A DNA stretch of 64,000 bases from Trochalopteron elliotii (GCA_024734555.1 JANPWX010000217.1:237153-301152); one strand, 5' to 3'. Numbered from the stretch's first letter, positions 25,701-39,060 are shown. Notes: generated by a model not told the origin, from the letters alone. A program made the numbers and translations.

Positions 25701-28700
25701 CATCAGAAAGAAGGGAGGAAATTAGCACCCCGAGAATTACAGTTTAAACAGTCCCCAGAGCACCTTTAGCTGTTCTGAAGATGAAAAGAAACTTTGAAAG
25801 AGGGATTAAAGGTAGGATGGTCTGGTTTTGATACAGCAGAACAACTATTTTAAAAGAGCCATGAAAAATGGGAACATATTTCAAGATCTAAGCAAGCGCT
25901 CAGAGAAATCTAGAAAAGTGCAAATATGGAAATCTTCTGAATCTGGTCAGATCTTCCTCCTCTTACAGGCCCTATGCTGCAGCCCAGAAAGCCTTGATAA
26001 ACCAGAGCCCAAAAGTCCACTTTGCTACTAATTTCTCCCAGTATTAATTGTTTGCAACTAATCACAGGCAGCACCTGAAGTGCAGCAGCATTTGCAGCAG
26101 CCCCGTTAAGGACTCAGCAGTGCAGGATCCAGCCTGTAAGCTTCAATCAGCAACTTCTGAGCTCTTGGGTCTTTCCTTGCAAAGTGTCAGCTTGGGCAGG
26201 CCTTACAACACATCTGTGCTCCAGTCCCTTGTCTGCAATACTGTAGTAATAGTAACAGTGGCCCCATGTATCCCTTATGGATGGTTTAGTTACCCTTTGC
26301 AGTGGACACTCACAGCTGTACTGAGGACAAATCACCTTTCTGCAAAGAGTGAATTAAACATCCATGCAAAAAACCTAATCAGTTTTACAACTTGCTGATA
26401 CACACTGAACAGGCAGACAGTCCAAATCCAGGAAGAAAAGAATTAAAACAATGAAAAAATACTATTTGCTCATCATCCCATTGCAACCGTACAGAGAGCG
26501 GAGAGAGGAAGAAAAGGTTACCCTTGTTCTTGATGGAAAGTGATGAGAATATTCTTGCCCTGGGATCTGCCAAGCTTTCAAGGAAGATCCCCAAGCTGGA
26601 TATCCTCAAGGAGCAAATGTTAACTAACAAAGAGAGGGTTGGACAGGCTCTCTTTCTTGGGAGAGGAGCAGGGCTTCCCTCGATGCCACTTCGCATGAGA
26701 CCTAGAGCCAGCGGCCAGAACATAACCTAATTAGGCCAGAAAGGGTGATTAGCTGTTTATTTTGAGGATGTTCAAACCATGCACTCACATTATGCACTAC
26801 CCTGGGAGGAAAAAGGATGCTGTTTATAGTTCCAGGCCTACGGGATCAGCAAAGTTTATTTTCCCCTACAAATGAAGGCTTGTTCTACTTACATTCTTTC
26901 AGCTCATATTGGATCTGTTTATTTTCACTCATCTGCAGGAAATGGGAATATTTCAGTCTATTCTTTTGAGTCCAGGGAAGCAGTTTGTATTGCTTAACCA
27001 TGAGCAAAGGCAAATTAGTCACAGCCTTCACATGCTACCTCAAAATGTTTGTTTAATAGTAGTACCATTAGTAGAAAAAGGAATTGCAAAACCCCATAGT
27101 GCAAATTCTGCTTCTTGAACCTTTTCTGGAAGGCATGAGAAATTTCGTTAAACCCCCCCAGATGACTGGTACTCCACCATGGAATACAGAGATGGTCAAG
27201 TTGTGGCTCTTCCCAGCAGGCACTCCATGCTGAGCTGAGGGGTTTAATGCAATATTTTCAAAGAAACTCATTGCTTCTTTATTGAATTTAGCTCCTGGTT
27301 GTCTTGAAGCAGAGCATTGAGGAAGGAAAATGCTAGTGGGGGAGAAGGGAGGTGCAATGATGGTCCACACATGTGGTTTCTGGTCAGAGCAGTGGCAACA
27401 GGACAAAAATGTCCTCATAATATATAAAGCGCACCCTGCCAAAAGCTACAATGGGACCCATCTTCAGTGCTTCCAAATATTTGTTTGAGTTGGCTTATAT
27501 TTAGTTATAAAACAATCCCTGTTCACTAGAGTATATTAACAGGATTTGTTTGCATGCTTTGATCTTCTGTTTTTAATCATCTCTCATGTCCATGAAGCCT
27601 TTGGTAAGATTCTCCGTTGATAAAAGTGCTCAAATTACAGCAAATGGACTGTGAGGTGACAATACATCTTAGAGAGGGGTTTAATTCCTTTGAAGTTAAG
27701 CTTTTTTGATGGTCAATTAAATTATTTTAATTGTATCTTACTTATTTTAAACTTAACTCAAGACTATTTTTCAACTGCTGGAGTTTAAAAAATCCGCAGG
27801 AGCCAAGGAACTGCAAGTGCTGTGCATGTAAATTTTATCTGTTGCATGCATTCAGCAGAAGAAACAATCAAAAATGCGCCAAATACTGTGATAAAAACAG
27901 AAATTACTGGCAACCAATTATGAAGATATGGAGGAGCAGAAGGTACAGTGTGTTACATACATTATGGGGCTGCCAGAATAGGCTACTTAGGGATGTACAA
28001 TAATAATTTAGATTGTTGATCATAATAATCTCATGCTGGCCATAACTGTCTGGCAGTTACTTTATGCTTCCCCAGCCTGTTTGCTGAATCTGTTTGCTGA
28101 TTTCTGCACTTGTTTATAGTTTGCAAATTGTTTGAGGCGAAGTGAATTTTGCTGTTTGTTTGTTTTGCTGGCTCTCCAGGAGGGAACGGGAACCTCCGTG
28201 ATCCCCTTCGCTGAAAATAACTTAAAAATCCCTAATGGATGCTGTAAAAATTCTTCTCTAGGAAAAAAAAAACAAACTCAGCTGAACTCTAGCTAAATTA
28301 ACTGATATCTCTCATGAGCCACCAATTTTCATGATGGATTACAGGGAAATTCAGAAATAACATGGTGTTCCTCCCTCCTCCTCCTCCTCATGGCAGCGTC
28401 CTACTGGCTGCCAAACAAGCAGAACTTCCCCACTGCACTGGACATAATTCTCCAGTTCCCTGGTTTAAGGGAGCCTAGAAGGATCACTTTCCAGAGTAAT
28501 GAGGGTTAGATGCTTCCCAAGACAGCAAGACAGCCTCCATGGGTTTTTAAGATGAGCCAGTGCTTGAGAAGTCACAAAGTGCCTGTAGCCTTTACCTGGG
28601 TGTTTTTTCCCTTTTCTTGCTCTGAGATATCCAGCTTCCTGGGAGCAGGTTTCTCATGCAGACCCCTGAAAAAAAAACTTCCTTGAGGTGCACATGTTTT

Positions 28701-31700
28701 TCTCGTTTGCTTTCTTCCAAATAGTCTCCTTTTTGCCCTGTTCTTGTGAAAAAAAAAAAAATCAGTTATATCTGTTCCATTTTCAAACATTCTCTGTGAT
28801 TGCCAGGACAGCAAAACATACCAAGGTATAATCAATTGATTGGCAGGGTTTTCATACAGCTTTCTTGTGGAGTTTTGGTTGTTCATTGTGTATGATCAAG
28901 AAGTCCAGCACAGACAGTAATTTAACCAGAAGGTTGGTGTCAGCTCTTCTGGGGTAGGAATATTTCATTATTTCAGATTGTTCTATTGTTCATAAGAAAA
29001 AAGTAGTTAAAACCCGATTAGCTAGTTAATTCTCTGGCAATATATGACTGACAAGTATTCATAATATTTACTTATGATTATTAAGTCATTTCTAGCCTTG
29101 TTAAAATTTTTTGATATTTCTGTGGAATTGACTTGTAGGTTTTCTGAAGCATTTTGACAAAATCCATTGGAGCATAGCTGTTTTCTCCCAATATACATAG
29201 GAATTTATGCTAAATTGGATAACAAAGCTGCTTGGGTTGGAAAACAAATTAATCCACCCAGTCATATATGAAATACCCAGAAGAAACAGAAGAATAACAG
29301 CTTTTCTACATTTTGTTTCTGTGAAGAGAGAATGAAACATTCTTGTCTCCAGGGATCTTCGAGTCCCCACTCCCATCCTTCAAGTTTTATCTTCCCTCCC
29401 CAGATCCAGAATTTAAGGAGCAGAATTAAATGGTTTAATGAGAAGAGGTGATGGTGGCAACAGGGGATACTGTCAATCAAGGAACAAGCCCATGGCCACG
29501 TGAACATCCAGCATAAAATGCTCAGTGAAACCAGACAGGCGGTCCAGGGGCTGCTGGGGGATAGCAGAAGTGGGATCTGAAGGTCTGATAATCAATAGCA
29601 AGGTGATCAATACAGTGATGGGGGTCTCTGCTGCTGTCCATCTCAGCCAAAAATAGAAGCTTAAATGCAGGGGTTTCCCTCCAGAGACCTGGACCTCGTG
29701 CTCACATGAAAGCATCCAAACTTAGCAAAACAAATCCCAACCTCTCCTATGGCTGCTTGCACTCCCTGAATTGCTGAGGAGGGAACACTCTTCCTCCTGC
29801 ACTTGCAGCTGCCCAAGAGGAGCGTGGGTGCTCAAACTTTGTTTTGCAAGAGCAGTGCCCCTGATGGGGAGCACTTGCCAGGATTAAAGGAGGAAGAAAT
29901 TGCATGTGTTCAAGTAAAGAGTTCCTAGCAGAGTCCAACAGAGACACAAAGGCATCAGAAATTCACCTCGGGGGAAATCCTAGGCTGCATTTTCTCTGAA
30001 AAAAAAAACGGCCTAAGATTTACATCACAGATGTGCCTGACAAAGGAATCTGACTGGCAAAGTTCATCCACGTGTGCTGTTTTTTAAGAAAGGGGTAAAA
30101 GTATGTTTGATGCAGCGTTCAGTTATTTGCTCTTTGGAAATCCAGTTCCCAGGGAGTTACTCCCTCATTCTGCTTTATTGGTTTTCACTGTCTCCCAAGA
30201 TCTGTGCAGTTCAGCTCCATGGTAACTCAGGAACTTCCTCAGTCACTTACATATTGATGTATACAAGGAGAGCACAGTCCTAATACACTTCCTGAGCATC
30301 TCTAAGGTGTATTTAAAATATCCAAGAAGTGTGGCAGAGTAGGATTTATAGGGGATACAGAACAGTGCTGCCTTACCTTAAGTGGTAGTGATTGTCTCTT
30401 GGGAAGTTCTACCAAGTCACTCCAGGCTTTGCAACAACTCAAGTCATGCTAAACTCCTGTCCACACTGCTAAGCAACATTTGCTCTCCCTGTCCTCCAGA
30501 GACTACAATAAAAAATGTGAGGTGATTAAAAAGGGGAAGTAAAACAGAGGAAAAAGGACTTGCCCTGCAGTAATTAGCTGTGTCTAGGCTTACTAGACAG
30601 GTGCTACTGATTTAACAGCCAGGATATGAGCCCTGTAATCCTCATTCTCTACTGACCTGCAGCCCACCACCACTCTGCCAGGCCTGGGGTTTTTTACAAA
30701 GAACAGAAATGCTAGAGGGGCTGGTGCATGTCCACGTTCTGCTCAGACATGTGCATGCATAATCAGAAAGCACTTCAGGCATTAAGAAACAGAAAAGCCA
30801 TAACAATTCCCACACAGACCTGAAATCAGATCCCTGGTTCCTAAACTTTCATCCTGGTGCCCAGTCATCATCTGGCTGCTCCTGTACATGACACAGGTCC
30901 AGTTGCTTTGAATATCTGTGTGTTGATTTTTATGGATTATGATGGGGTCCAGATGACAAAATGGTTAGTGCAAGCTGCAATTCTGGAGGTGCTGTGGAGA
31001 TTCATTAGTTAATGCCACAAGGACCTGGTGTAGAGCATTTAAAGCATTAGCAGCTTCTTCACTGCATCTTCTCGCTGTTGTTAGCTTTGAATATCCTTGG
31101 GATTAATTTTTAAATACTTCAGAAAAGATGACTAGAAAAGTAGAAATGACTACCAGAAGGAGGGGAAAAAAAATTCCCACATGTTTTGGGAGAGAAATAA
31201 ATCTGCATGTTACCCTTCAAATCTTGCACTGAGAACAGGAGAAAGATCACCGTCTACTATTTCAGTTCCAGCAAGGGGCCTGCACTGAGATATCTTTACA
31301 AACACAAGGGCAAGGAGCTAAAGATCTATATCAACATGTCCTGAGATCCTTTGGGATGGTTGACTTTTCGAGGAACTGTTCTACATTGAAAAGCCCCCCT
31401 TTGAAAATTGGCAATGAGGTTACCAAGGATGTCAAACAAAAGACCATTGCAGCTGGCTACACTATTGAACATGCCAGAGTAACCACAGGATTCCCACTCC
31501 CTCCACTAACTGCTGGCAAGCACCACTCACTGGCCTCAGATCTGGAGATGGAAATCTTCCCTTGAGAGTTTCACAGAGCTCCCAGCTGGTCTACATCCTC
31601 CTCCTGCTCTGTCCTTCTGAAGGACAATGGTGTACAACATCAGGGTCATTTGAGTTGAGGTTCAGTTGGTGGAATGCATGGTGTATGTTTATCTGTAATC

Positions 31701-31735
31701 CCACAGCTAATTTTTGAAGCTGAAAGAAAGCCAAA
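16786..31735. other. Non-coding region, no gene seen
   Basis: About 15 kb without a supportable gene. It includes locally GC-richer blocks (16.8-17.7, 19.4-20.3, 24.9-25.7 kb) where longer chance frames occur. The largest are 193 codons at 24133-24714 and 213 codons at 25128-25769, both on +. Neither shows a recognisable domain, and both are rich in Cys, Ser and His, so they are not called as genes. Short A-runs occur near 18549, 28263 and 28750. No CR1 end or LTR signature was recognised. Confidence 0.55.
20894..20913. other. Small perfect hairpin in AT-rich DNA
   Basis: The eight-base arms 'tattttct' (20894-20901) and 'agaaaata' (20906-20913) are exact reverse complements around a four-base loop 'gaga'. 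The words 'actgtata' repeat around it. The stem is too short for a microRNA precursor and no transcription signal is visible; it is recorded as a structure only. Confidence 0.6.
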
Positions 31736-31746
31736 TGCAAAAAAAA

Positions 31747-31783
<37 letters not shown>
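31736..31783. repeat. A-run followed by (TA)n microsatellite
   Basis: A run of A passes directly into about 15 uninterrupted TA units, ending in 'taaaatgg'. An A-run next to a simple repeat can be the degraded tail of a retroposed sequence. However, the DNA on the left shows no recognisable element, so it is left as a compound microsatellite. Confidence 0.95.
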
Positions 31784-31788
<5 letters not shown>

Positions 31789-34700
31789 GTTGGGTTTTTG
31801 TCCACGTTGTAAAGTCTGTATGGAGCATTAGCATGAAACTCTTTATTCTTACTGATACTACTGTTGTTATTATATTTTTCATTTTGAAGCACCAAACAAT
31901 AAGAAAAAAACTAGGAGTTGATAATTTTTTTGATTAAAAGAAGGGAAACTTGCCCAAGTATTCATGATATATATATGTATAACTATACTGCTGCTACAGA
32001 AAATAAATTTACATGGCCAGAATCCAGATCCAGCCTGTGCAGATAAAAACAGTGAAAGAAAAGCTACTTTACTTCTGGAGACATCTGTTGTCTGTTGCTA
32101 AACAGGAAACAAACTTCTAATTACATAGATGCTACAGAAGATGTTTGGCAATATTTGAAGCATCCTGCATGCTGCATCTTGTTAGAGCTACCTGACTCAT
32201 CAACATTTTGCTTTTGCAGTTTATCCACACCATGCTAAGGCAAAAATAAAGAGTCATCTGACCTGTAAGTAAATAACAATACAGTCACAGGAGCTACCTC
32301 TTACTTAAGGTTTCAGAACAATTTTGGTTTTAAAGTTCATTTAGTTAGAATGCTTCAGCACATTCCTCTCTGCACTGCTCTGTGGTTAGATCCCAATCAG
32401 AGGAAAATATTTGAAAGTTGCAGGTTTTAGGAGGAGCTGCTCTTTCAGATCACAGAATCAGCAATTTGTGACTCTCCATACTGAAAGTTTTGTGCATTTA
32501 TAATTCAAAATAGGCAAAATTGAACAGAAGTTTTCTCACTGGTCATGCTGAAAATGAAGACATGGAATATTTTTTGCCAAGAACCTGGGGTAGAAATAGG
32601 TATAGAAGTGATCTCCTGGCCCAGTAAAACCCCATGAGAAGTTTAGTAAAAGGGTCAAAGTACATCACCTGTCCTGTTTCTAATTCTATCTTACTTTGAT
32701 GACTGGACATACATTATATATTAGATATGTCTGGGGGATTATATTAACCAAATTTTCATAGAAGTCCCCTAGCTCTGCCCTTGTATCTATCTAATGGAAA
32801 GTGAAGGCCTCAGCCTACAAAGATCATCCTGAAATTCACTTGTAGCCTATCTCCTTTTATGAATATTCTTGGCAGATGCTGGCAATGAATACACTCAAAC
32901 AGTCATTTAAATTCTGCTGCTTTCTCAGGAAGGGAATTCTTTACAAATTATATTTGGTAGCATCTACTAATTCATTCATTCTCTTTCAAATGCCAGCTAC
33001 AGCCTGATCCTATATGAATGTTCATGTAAAAAACTTCCCCTTTAAGCATTCAGACTCTAAGACTCAGCAGTGAAAATACTTGAATTGCTGATTTTATTTT
33101 AAAAAAATATATCCTGAAAACAGCACATTCCTATGCAATGTTTCCACCTTGATTAAATTACACACTTCCCACTGGAAAAAAAATCCATTTTCCAGTCTCT
33201 ATTTATGGAAGAATCAGTCCACCTTCCCGAGGTTTCTCTGCAGTTCAGACAAGGGCAGTTTGCACTTTGCACCAATCAGCTGTTTACTGCCTTAAAAATT
33301 TGGGCTTCTATAGGGTGAGTCACCAGGCATGGGAGATTCAAAGATCAGTTCCTGGGTCCCAACTAAGGGAACACTTTATTGTACCTCATTTAAATGCTAA
33401 AGTCTATTTAAATCCTTCTCTGCGTTGGAGTTGTTGGCTTAGACCACAACTTAACATCCAGTGGACAGCAGGTTTGGGTGAAAATGCCATTGTGCAAACA
33501 TCAAATGCACACTCTGGAGTGACATTTCATGTGACAGTTAATTGGGAACTTCAGCTGATAGATGATGGACCTGGGGTAAAATTAAGGGCGTTGCAGACTT
33601 TGCACTGTCTGATTTCTAATACTTTTTTCATCTGTATTAAACAGTCTCATCATTTTGAAGAACAATAAATTGTTACAATTAAATCTTCTTACCACTATCT
33701 TATTTGGGACTTATTTTGGAACTTCTTTATGGATCACAGTCTTTCCTGAAATTACACAGGAAATATTATTACTTGGGAGATGGAATTAAGCTGAGTGAGT
33801 AAACAAAATAGATGCACAAATAAATAGACATTCTTCAGTGAGCAACTTCTTTCTGAACAGTTTTGGACATGTCCATTAATTTGTCCTTCTGCAGGCAGTG
33901 AACAATAATTTCACCACCCCAATTATGGACACTGAGGAGCAGAAGGTTTCAGCAGTCCTTAGGAAAGCTTTTAAAATCATCCACATTTTTAAGCAGAACA
34001 CGAAATACCTTCCAAGCAGATGTCTCACCATAGCATGCATTTGTTCAGAAACATCCATGTGGTTATCATCCAGTAAGTGCAGTGTAACAGGTAATAAAAA
34101 TCATGAAAACTTACATTTTTGCATCTGCTCCATTCCTAAAATTACCCAATTGCAAAGCTAGTTATGAAATAAAAGCGAGAAAGTTATGGAAAACTACAAT
34201 AAACTCTGAAGTCAACACTGGCAGAAAAAGGTGACAGGTGTCAAATTAGATGAAATAACTTGTGATTGCATACCACAATGTGTCTTCATTAAAGACATAA
34301 GCAAATTTAAGCCTCAGGTTATGGAATTGACTTTAATTTGTCTTCATAACAACATCTAAAACTTTCAGAAAATGTTGGCAGATAAAGAAGGTAAAGACAA
34401 CTGTAAAGAAACTCCATTTTTTTTTGTCAGTACATAATCAAAATTGAAATAAGCCTTAGGTTGAAAATCAGAAATAAGATCTGGTTTCTAATGAATTGGG
34501 TAAAATCATGTAATTAGGTGAAAAATAACTCGTGCTACTTTGAGCATGAAAGGAAAAAAACAAAACTAAGTAAAGAAATGCATTTTACCTGCTGTGCTCA
34601 GCTGAGTTCATGTTGCTTGTCTGTTCAAAGGTATTTTTTTTTTTTACCTGAACCATGTCAGCAAAGGGAAATCTCTACTGTTAAAAAAGGTACCCATTGA

Positions 34701-35138
34701 TCCATTGCAACCACTGACCACTCCTGATCATTTAGCAAAGTTAACTCCTAGAGCATTGCCTTGCAAGATCTGTTTTGGGCTGTTCCAGCCAGGCATTTCC
34801 AACACAGGATTGCTGCTGAGGGACTCATTCTTAGCATTTTATAAATTCAAGCCCTTCCACAGAACTCAGCTGCAGAGTCCTCTTCATCTCCTTTCACTGA
34901 GCCATCCAGGCATGGTCAGGGTAAGCTGCATCACTGCTTTTCAAGGGGTTTTCTTCAAAGGGTTTTCTTCAAAGGGTGATCAGAGCAAGGCTTTGCTAAC
35001 TCAGCCACCCCAGCAGAGATCCTGCAGCACAGGGGTGCTGCTGCACTCTCAGCACAGGTATGGATCCGGAGGGCATGGTTCATTTTGCTCAGGAAAGTAG
35101 AGCCACTGGGAAATTCCCTGTAGACCTGATATCGTGCC
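31784..35138. other. Non-coding region, no gene seen
   Basis: No supportable gene. The longest frame (133 codons at 33267-33668, +) has no recognisable domain. A small inverted repeat (9-base arms 'actggaaaa' at 33171-33179 and 'ttttccagt' at 33188-33196) and a 14-bp tandem duplication (34947-34974) are the only local structures noted. Confidence 0.55.
34947..34974. repeat. Perfect 14-bp tandem duplication
   Basis: The unit 'ggttttcttcaaag' is present twice, head to tail, at 34947-34960 and 34961-34974, with a partial third unit start after it. The copies are identical. It probably arose by replication slippage; no functional context is visible. Confidence 0.9.
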
Positions 35139-35412
35139 TGAGGTGTTTTAGTTTTCTGAAATTCTTTTCCCAGGGAAATTTCTGTAAGCAAGAGACATGT
35201 TTTTGTAGTTGTAACTTTGGTTTCATTCTTTTCCCTAGGAGGGACTTACTGATGTCCCTCTGGTCTGACCAATGTGATTGAAGAGGTTTGTCTTTGCTTT
35301 ACCAATCAAATTGGCCTGTGTAGAATAGTATAAAAAGGAGACCCATCCCAAAAATAAAGGAGTAATTTTCAGCCTTCTGAAGTCATAGTCTGTGTCATTG
35401 TAGTGTACAACA
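35139..35412 (+). mobile_element. Probable short solo LTR (avian ERV, ERVK-like)
   Basis: The right part has LTR promoter and polyadenylation signals in order and at LTR-like spacing: 'ccaatcaaattgg' near 35302, a TATA box 'tataaaaagg' at about 35329, 'aataaa' at about 35353, then a tail containing 'gtctgtgtcattgt' and ending in 'caaca'. Avian ERVK LTRs commonly end this way (from memory). The left edge is uncertain. A start at 35139 (TG) gives near-matching flanks, gtgcc at 35134-35138 and gtgtc at 35413-35417 (4 of 5 bases). No primer site or viral coding sequence follows, so it would be a solo LTR. Confidence 0.45.
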
Positions 35413-35426
35413 GTGTCAGTTCCCAG

Positions 35427-35458
35427 TTTTTTTGTTTTGATTTGTTTTGTTTTGCTTT
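35427..35458. repeat. (TTTTG)n-like low-complexity tract
   Basis: About 32 bases of T-runs broken by single G or GA, with units of mostly four to seven bases. It lies about 15 bases beyond the proposed LTR end. Too short and irregular to assign an origin. Confidence 0.85.
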
Positions 35459-38065
35459 AATCAAGTTAAGCTACAAGAGCCAAGTTCAAGTTGTACAGCA
35501 TAAACAGGGGGACTTCTTCAGCTCGTTCCCATCCATTGCACCATGCCACACTTTTGCTAACATGATTTTGAAAGCCAAAACTTCTCTTTCTGACTGGCTT
35601 CTGTCTTAGACAAATTCCACACATCTGAATACAAAGATCATTCCAGTATAGTTTTAGATACGAGACTTCATTATTAAACATTACTGAGGTATTTCATCTC
35701 TGTTTGACAAACAAAGAATATTAAAAAAGATAAACTGGAGTATCTGAGCCACAGGAGGGTCTTAAAAGGTTCATTAAATACAAAACCAACAGGAATTTAA
35801 CCCCTAACCCCAAAGGATAACAGCAAATTGCTTCAGTTGGCATTTCAGTCAGATTCTTTTCAGATTTCTCTACAGGTTAAGGAAAAAAGACTTGGAAACA
35901 GTGACTCCTGAAACAAACTGAGCAAAGATTTATATCTATTTGCACAAGTATTAGTTCTCAGTGGGTCTGTCTGCATTCAGCAGTTTCCATTTTATTATAT
36001 AGTTTCAGTGTTGCCAGAGTCTGTTTGGTTACTGTAAATTTCTTTTGCTCAAGTATATATTTTATATCTGTTGATGGGAAAATCTGAGGCTTGTAACTTC
36101 CTGGGCAACAAAATCATGAGTGACAGTCAGACATGAACAAAATTTCTCTCTCTCTTCAGTACCTCAATAAACAGGAACATGGAAATGATATTTTAAATGT
36201 AAGCAGAAAGTACTGATGTTAAAGTGTTGTTTCAAAAACTGTCAGGAAAAAACCAATGAAATTCACAGGTATTCAACACAGAAGACTGAGAAAGGAGACT
36301 AAATTAATCCATTTTCAGCCAGAGAACATGACACACTTTAAGAGGCCAGCAAAACCAAGCTCATGAAATAGGATTCCTCTAGATGGAACTCTTGAATTTG
36401 AAAGATGACAGTCGTGTAACCAAAGCATCAAAACTTAGGAAATTATTCTCTTCCTCCGCTGATTATTTCTCCTTCTGAAACACCTCCTTAGAGGAAAATG
36501 AGTGTATCTCACCTACTCAGCTCATGGCACGACGAGATACAGCTCTCCCGTGCAGAAGACTTAAATTCAAAGGACTCGAATAATGCTGTAAAATAAATAA
36601 GGTGATGACTACAACAGGGGTTTTGACAGGTGCCAAGAGCTCTTTATCTGTGTAGTTCTTTTCATAGTAGCATTAAAGCTGCTAAACAAAGATTCTAGAT
36701 TTTACTCAGCTTTTGCCATTGAATTTCCTATTAAGACTTGTAAATGTGCTTGGACTAGAAAAAAGATTTTTTTTAAAATATTCTTTTAATTATTCTGTAA
36801 GTAAAACAATTATATAAAAATACTTGGGAAGGTAATGGGCAACAAAAAATCAAATTCAGTTAAATAGAACATGATTTTTTCAAGTAATATGAAGTACTCA
36901 CAGAGCCATAGAAGAGTATTTGACACCAGTTTTGTATGCAGCATCAGAACAGTTTTGCAATAATCTTTAAGACAAGTGTGATATCTTTTAAAACAAGTCA
37001 TTACAAATATATTGGAGAAAATGGAGTATATCTACAGGTCTAAGTGAAATCCCTCAGCTTCAGAAAAACACAAAGTTGCCAGCAGTAACACCTAGACACA
37101 ACAAATATATTCAACGAGAACACAAGTGCAGATAAAGCAGAAGTGCTAAAACAACAAAGAGCTTTGCAGGATAACGTGTCCCAACTGAAGCACTTGCAAG
37201 GTAAAATAAAATACTGTGAGGCAGCTGCTCTTAAAGCCTCCACACTCACACTGAGGGCCCAGGAATCAGCTGGATGTCAGGCCCTTGAACCCTCCATCAA
37301 CACTGCAAGGAAAGGAGCTGCCACAACCAAGATCTCTGCACTCCAGCACAGCACACACCGCGGAAATAACAGAGACACATTAGAAAACACAACGTGACAA
37401 CAGGTAGTGAATGCTGACCTCTGCCAGTGACTGTGCAGATTTTATTCTCTGCATTTTTAGCTTTGCCTCTTGCCTGCTGAAAAACAAGTTTTCTTCAGGC
37501 TGCCTTTGAAACGTACAGAGAAATCTCACCTGGCAGAAAGCATAATGTGTGTGACCTCCCATGGGGCACACAAGCATGGCTGGGCTCTCTGCTGGCTCTC
37601 TGCTTGCTTCTGGCTGTTATTAGAGGTGCTAGTCACCCTCCAAACCCCCCACTGCATATGGAACACATTTATCTTCAAAAGATTGCTTCCTTCATTGAAT
37701 CTCTCACAGCAGCAGCAGTGCTTTGGCTCTCTGTTCCTCTGGACACATCTGGAAATGCCAGTAGCCAGAGAGACTCCAGAATGGGCCACGGTCCAGGAGC
37801 TGCCTTTCCTCTCTTAGGCCTCCAAAGAGGATCCCAGCTCCTGCAGTCAGTGAAACATCCAGCTCAGCTGTACCTCACATCAAGAATTGAAAACTTGGAA
37901 TACATGCACAGAATCATTTCAGAGACACATACTGTGATCCCACCTTAGACCAGAGGCAGACCCAAACACAGCGCCTGAGAGGAGGAAATGGCCACGCGTG
38001 GAATCATTGCTCCAGTGAGGAACAAACACCTTGCACACAGGAGAAAATGGTGCATCAGACACAAA

Positions 38066-38128
38066 ATACATAATATATAATTATATAATAGATAATAATA
38101 ATGTATAATAATATAATAATATATAATG
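38066..38128. repeat. AT-only tract (TAATA/ATAATA-like)
   Basis: About 63 bases containing almost only A and T as irregular 'ataata' and 'atataa' words with short self-complementary stretches. It is an imperfect AT microsatellite. Tyr/Leu-rich frames crossing it on the minus strand are artefacts. Confidence 0.85.
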
Positions 38129-38775
38129 CATTAACTGATCTGTTTCTATGCTGACCTGAGCACTAAGGAGGACCAAAGCCACCCTCATGATGTAACAGAG
38201 AACCTCTTTTACTGCTACCAGATGAAATGGTCCCTGCCCATGGGTCCCATCATTCACCCTGGTGCAGAAACTGGTCCCAGCTCTGGTACAGCTTGAATGA
38301 GAGTTTGAGGTGGGCCCTGGGTGCTCAGCAGGTGCTCCTGAGCCAGCAGGTGCCCATCCAGCACACACCATGCCACGTCCTGGCTGCTGCTCCCCTCCAG
38401 GTGCCACAGTGGTGGGGATGGCTTCTCAGGAGACGTTTTGTAATTGCCACCGTGAGTCTCATACACATCAGCCAGATGCTTGGGGGGCAGGGAGGGGGGG
38501 AGAGCTATAAATCTACAGCTCAGTAATGGAGTGTTGGGCTATGAAATCCATAGATTAAGCTGGGAGAGGCTCTCTCAGTGGCTGCATTAACACCAGCACA
38601 GCGTGCAGCTGTTTATCGCTCCCAAACAGCTCCTGCCTCTCGCCACAGAGGCTGCACGGGGCTTGTCTGGCCTCCTGCAGGCTCTCCTCACGCCCACCTC
38701 TGGCCATAAAGAATTAATTCATCACTGAAATGGTATAATCAGGATCTCAGGCTCCACTAACACCTGCTTAAACAG

Positions 38776-38810
38776 TATGACTATGCCTCAAATAATATGA
38801 CTATGCCTCA
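38776..38810. repeat. Short tandem duplication, period 20 bp
   Basis: The word 'tatgactatgcctca' is found at 38776-38790 and again at 38796-38810, identical in both places, with five bases between. It lies in a GC-richer non-coding block. Confidence 0.85.
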
Positions 38811-39008
38811 TGTAACACCAACCCCTCTGGTCTCAGAGCGCAGCTCGGTGCTCACTGCCTGTCTGAGAAGCTTTGGGGGAACAAAAGACACAAGGGACCA
38901 CCTCAAACCTATTTCTCCTCTCACGCTGAGCCCACCCTTGTCATCAGACACCCCAAGGTCACAGCAATATTACACACACTTGAGATAAGTCTGTAAGAGG
39001 ATTTATTG

Positions 39009-39060
39009 GTCTTGGAGAACCACTTGTCTTGGATGAGCCACTGGTCTTGGATTAGCCACT
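39009..39060. repeat. Three-copy 18-bp tandem repeat
   Basis: Three head-to-tail units of 17-18 bp, each beginning 'gtcttgga' and containing 'ccact', at about 39009-39025, 39026-39043 and 39044-39060. The copies differ at a few positions, so the array is not brand new. No coding frame uses it. Confidence 0.85.

Noticed and set aside
25128..25769. 213-codon frame (+) as a possible gene or exon
   Set aside because: No recognisable domain, overlapping open frames in other phases and on the other strand, and chance-like composition in a GC-richer block. Kept only as a low-interest finding.
33171..33196. Nine-base inverted repeat as a possible microRNA hairpin
   Set aside because: The stem is far shorter than a microRNA precursor, and the arms are mostly A- and T-runs.
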